Source: Hydra vulgaris
Taxonomy: Eukaryota; Cnidaria; Hydrozoa; Anthoathecata; Hydridae
DNA length: 64,000 bases
Reading direction: 5' to 3'
NCBI RefSeq assembly: GCF_038396675.1
Contig: NC_088923.1
Span: 966,001 to 1,030,000 of the forward strand
Shown here: positions 60,183 to 64,000 of the stretch, in pieces
How the letters are laid out: each line of letters starts with the position of its first letter
How positions within the stretch are numbered: position 1 is the first letter of the stretch
Made by a program: the position numbers and the translations under genes
The notes under the pieces: model-generated
Seen by the model: the letters and a program-made list of their open reading frames with translations, nothing else
Database searches by the model: none
Told to the model about the DNA's origin: nothing

Positions 60183-60627
60183 TTTTTAGTAAAATATTAT
60201 GTTGACAATGTTTTCTTCCACAATTTTTCGTTTTTATTTATGCTAAACCATTATTTACCTAAATACTTAATTGTTTTTTAAAACAGGTGGGTCGAAAATC
60301 CGATAAAATTAATAAAAAATCAATTTACCCTTTTGTAACTAAGGAAAGTATCTGCTAACTAAGCAATATAAGTATTCATAGCAAATAAATAATAAAAGTT
60401 TATCACTTATAAGAAATTTCATTTCATATTGGAACTTATACCAAATTTAGTGAATGCAGCACTCGTAAAATACCTGCAATTACCATAATTAGTTTATTGC
60501 TAAGCAAAATAAAGGTATCCATAGCAACGAAATAAAATTTTTTTACCTTCATAAAAAATTTATATATATTTCTGCAAATCTTAAAAAAAATTTTCAAAAC
60601 TTTAAAAATGGCAAGCAAACATTAGAG

Positions 60628-61010
60628 TTAGGTGCACCGCAAAAACCGCACGAATGATGGCATACTCGTATTTTCTTAAAGACAATTTATTTACAAATTT
60701 TCTTAATATTTTTTCATTTCTACTACTATAAATAACTCCATCCAGAGGGCTGCTGGAAATTATTTAGAATTGGTTTCTATTTTTTACCATGTCAAATAGT
60801 TATTGTTTTTTCAATGCGCACCTCAAAAACCACATCAACAAAAATGTAAATAAAACTTTTTCCAAACAAGTTTAAGCTTCAGGATTTTTTTTGCGGTAGT
60901 TATATTATATTCTGAGTTGATTTTATATGTAATTGCAAACTTACTTTTTTATCAAACATGTTATTCACTACAAAACCTGCATAATGCGCACCCCAAAAAC
61001 CACATTAGTT
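60628..61010 (+). repeat. Three copies of a gcgcacc-caaaaaccaca motif
   Basis: ggtgcaccgcaaaaaccgca (60630), tgcgcacctcaaaaaccaca (60814) and tgcgcaccccaaaaaccaca (60984) lie about 185 and 170 bases apart. The sequence between them is not obviously repeated. 60183-61148 has no gene that I recognise. Confidence 0.6.
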
Positions 61011-61145
61011 TTTTCTTTACTGTTTAATAATTGTTCTTAAAATTGCATATAACTATTATATATTCTTGTTATGCATATGTAACTTTACCACATGTAGCAG
61101 TTTTATTAGATTTACTTGTGTTTGCTTTAAATTACTGTCAAAGCA

Positions 61146-61315
<170 letters not shown>

Positions 61316-61429
61316 TGCTATACAGAAATAAAAAATGAAAATATTTTTAAAATGACAACAAAGTTTACTTTGCGTTTTGGAACAAGGTCAATATACCCAA
61401 GTAGTTAATCAGAAGCAGTTGTTGCAAGA

Positions 61430-62220
61430 AAACACACAAATGCAAAAAATAAACAGTTTACAGAAGCTGTAGCATGGTGAAAAAGATAGCAATGTAAGAG
61501 AACATTGTGCCCTGAAATCAAGACTTTTCCCGTTGATTAAAGATTGATAGACAATAAATCGACGTTTGGATGGTAAAATAGAAACTGGAAAAGAACGTTA
61601 ATACTGCTCTATATTATTAGAAGAGGAAGAAAATTCAATTGTAATATTTGTGAAAAATAAAAATATATCTTTGCAAGGTATTGATAAAGCACAACTGACT
61701 AAATTAATGTTAGATACATTGAAAATAAGAGATTGTCATCTACAGCTAAATCGGCATTAAAGAATCAAAGGTATTTCTAAAATATGCTTTTATTTTCAAA
61801 ATCCTGAGTACTTGTTAAGCTAAATTTTATTTTTCACAAACTATAAAAAATTCTTTATAAAAAAAATTGATCTATGTTTGAATGTTTATTTTTTTTAGAT
61901 TTGGTCGTTCATTTTGGCTAAGATTTCATGCAAAACATAACAGTTAAACTTTCAACGTCAAGGACAGGTATCAATCAACAGAGCATTAAGTTGTATTACA
62001 CTTGCAAAGGAAATTATTGCTGCTGGAATTATGACAGAGGCTGAGCACATCGAGGAAGGTATTTGGAAAGGAAATATTGACACCACAAGAGTTTTTAATA
62101 ATGTTGAAACTCCTCAATTCATTCATTATGGTGTTGATGGAACTTTTTCTGGTTTAATCTATGCAGAGAAAGGAGATCAATCCAAAAAAATGCATCCATT
62201 CCATCGTGTCATTCTCAGGG
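61430..62220 (+). pseudogene. DDE_1-type transposase remnant with an intron
   Basis: The first part (to about 61770) includes EEEENSIVIFVKNKNISLQG and KAQLTKLMLDTLKIRDCHLQ. An intron with gt at about 61772 and tttttttag near 61900 follows. The second part starts FGRSFWLRFHAKH and continues in another frame with KEIIAAGIMTEAEHIEEGIW, KGNIDTTRVFNNVETPQFIH and YGVDGTFSGLIYAEKG. The layout (W---F--KH, then N-D--R-FN-DE-P) fits pogo/jerky-like transposases, with a DET first Asp replaced here by VET. It is truncated at 62220 by other repeats. Confidence 0.5.
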
Positions 62221-62399
62221 TTTTTTATTTTTTTTTTAGTATTTGATATTTTCTTAAAATGATTGAATTTAAACCAATATTCTCAGATGTAAAACCAATT
62301 TGCGTATTTAAACTATATTTTTTAATAAATCTATTATTATTAAGACTTAGTGTTTTAATTAGTCTCACAATACATTTAACTACATTAAACGTAAAGTAA

Positions 62400-62625
62400 T
62401 AAAATTGTACTGTTTGGTAAGTAAAAGTTTGGTTAGTAAAAACACTTATCTCTCTTTTTTCCTTAACATAATTTTTCACCATCAGTAGGTTCATAAGGAA
62501 GATTCTTCCTGATGGTGAAATATTATCTTGAAGATAAAAGATAGATAAGTGTTTTTTACTAATTTATTATTGCTCTGTTCTTTAAGAACATTGAGCACTT
62601 AATTTGTAGAATACAATGATAAAGT
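62400..62625. mobile_element. Folded PLE 3' end
   Basis: agtaaaaacacttatctctc at 62435 is inverted as gatagataagtgttttttact at 62540-62560. An inner pair, ttcaccatcag / ctgatggtgaa, carries a damaged hammerhead core. The plus-strand end, ctctgttctttaagaacatt then tgagcac, matches 32705-32735 and runs into a TA array. Confidence 0.65.
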
Positions 62626-62755
<130 letters not shown>

Positions 62756-62785
62756 TTAATTTTTAGAAAAAACAATTTCTAATGA

Positions 62786-62826
62786 AACTGAAAGCTTCAT
62801 GCCTATCGGCAATCATCAGCCATGAA
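62786..62826 (-). ncRNA. Hammerhead ribozyme-like fold
   Basis: Minus strand: stem I atgg / tcat, core ctgatga, stem II tgcc-gata-ggca, gaa, stem III gct / agt and cleavage-site t. The usual first stem III base A is G (a G-U pair), which may weaken activity. Same family as 24116-24158. Confidence 0.5.
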
Positions 62827-63115
62827 GTACAAAATCAAAAATATAAAAAACCGTTTAAAAATTACAAACTACGGTAGAATGAGTTCTGACGTTATAGTAC
62901 AAGAAGACGTAATGGAAAACTTATTTCCGCTATCAAATAATGAAAGGAGAAATTTATTTTTGCGTCCGCATAAAAAAGATTATCACCGCTATCAAATAAT
63001 GAAAGGAGAAATTTATTTTTGCAGACACAAAAATAAATTTCTCCTTTCATTATTTGATAGCGGTGATTAGTTTTCCATTACGTCTTCTTGTACTATAACG
63101 TCAGAAGCATGGCGC
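62822..63115. mobile_element. Folded PLE 3' end with internal duplication
   Basis: ttctgacgttatagtacaag at about 62884 is inverted at 63088-63107. The arms extend over about 80 bases up to the caaaaataaatttctccttt centre. A block of about 38 bases (tatcaaataatgaaaggaga...) is also directly repeated in the left arm (62932 and 62990). The plus arm encodes CRHKNKFLLSLFDSGD, the end of a PLE GIY-YIG protein. Confidence 0.75.
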
Positions 63116-63399
63116 TCTATACTAAAGGCCTATTCATCGCGCAACCGTAAGCCGTGACTGGGGCCTATTATTTTTACGGATTATCAATAACTCTGCTATA
63201 AAATTATATTTTGGAGTCAAAATATGACTTTTAATGAGTTTAATAAGTTTATTTAGAAATATTTATATTAAAATGTAATTGAAAGTTAAAATTTTATATA
63301 AAAAAAAAATTAAAACAAAGAAAATGTTTGCATATATTTTAACAACAACAGATACAAATCATTCTTTTTTAAACAAATTTATGATAACTTTAAAACTTT

Positions 63400-64000
63400 T
63401 AATGCAGGTTCTTTAATAGGTCTTGGTGTAACTTGTGCACAAAAATTGTTTAAAAATATGCAAGTGTGTTGCAGTGTTTTTGAATAATTTCAAAATAGTA
63501 AAATTCAGAAACTAGCAAAAAGATGTCACTTAAGGACTTACGACAAACTTTATCTTTTATCGAATGGAATAAGACAAAGCAAAAAAAAACCCATTGGCAA
63601 ACATTGCCTGGTAGAATTTTAAGACCACCACGATCTAGACTTGAGGTACTCAGCAAACTTTTCATAATAAAGTAATGCTTGATTGAACAAAATGTTTTCA
63701 TTATATTTATTTCTACATACATAACCAGCAATATAAACCTAAGACATTTTGGTAGTATCAGAAATTGATGACTCTAGTTTTTCTAAATTGTCAAATATTT
63801 CACTACCTGCTTCACATAAAACATATGTACAAGAAGCACACTCATGATCAAAATCAAAAGAATGTCAATATTTAAAAATAACAACAGTGATGTGTGATTT
63901 TTATGCAATTTTTCTATAACTTGTTGAACATTTATAAAGTAGGCACCTCCGGAACCTTGTCTCAATTTTCCAAATTCTTCTTCGAAGTGGTCACTTGTAA
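63400..64000 (-). pseudogene. Transposase-like remnant running off the edge
   Basis: Minus strand, several frames: EKFGKLRQGSGGAYFINVQQ (from 63975), CEAGSEIFDNLEKLESSISD, VYIAGYVCRNKYNE, YYEKFAEYLKS, LDRGGLK, NVCQWVFFCFVLFHSIKDKV and CRKSLSDIFLLVSEFYYFEI. The IAGYV and RGGLK--------W blocks recall P-element/THAP-type transposase C-termini. The family call is weak and the 5' part lies outside the window. Confidence 0.4.

Overview
The window looks like accessory, transposon-packed DNA from an AT-rich animal genome. The best guess is a cnidarian such as Hydra; this is inferred from base composition and from the mix of Penelope-like, L2/CR1, CACTA-like, hAT, Tc1 and SAM/HECT-carrying elements, not from a host gene. 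I recognise no ordinary host gene. Nearly every coding stretch is a transposable element or a broken remnant of one, and the spaces between them hold (TA)n, (CA)n and (TGTA)n arrays and many near-perfect hairpins.

Layout. 1-671: tandem and dispersed repeats. 672-2460: a decayed Tc1 element bounded by TA. 2463-14000: a CR1-like LINE on the minus strand, split by a decayed 8.1-kb CACTA/EnSpm-like transposon (4007-12133) whose 2-bp target duplication can be read from the LINE frame. 14985-18116: pogo-like and LINE remnants and one copy of an unrecognised transposon-like protein family. 18883-19250: a 92-unit TGTA array. 20818-22882: two SINE copies and a dispersed repeat. 24103-25710: a Penelope-like element (PLE) folded head to head. 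25990-34700: a nearly full-length L2-type LINE, a hAT remnant, a PLE copy with a hammerhead ribozyme, and a 5'-truncated L2. 34795-42750: PLE pieces, a tandem duplication of about 1.9 kb, and TA/CA arrays. 44395-46350: hAT remnants. 48828-49040: a GC-rich double hairpin.

The most complete system is at 50190-56339: a DNA transposon with perfect 31-bp terminal inverted repeats, a 6-bp target duplication, blocks of 21-bp iterons at both ends, and two convergent genes. One encodes a SAM-like plus DD35E integrase-type transposase, whose second catalytic residue is Asn instead of Asp. The other is a six-exon gene encoding a SAM-like, Ubl-like/zinc-finger and HECT E3-ligase protein that keeps the HECT cysteine. 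After it come another Tc1 (56438-57997), a second copy of the unrecognised family (58199-60182), a DDE_1 remnant, more folded PLE ends, and a truncated transposase-like remnant at the right edge.

Two themes recur. PLE 3' ends carry hammerhead-ribozyme folds and usually sit as inverted head-to-head pairs. Perfect short inverted duplications with tiny loops are scattered through many element types.
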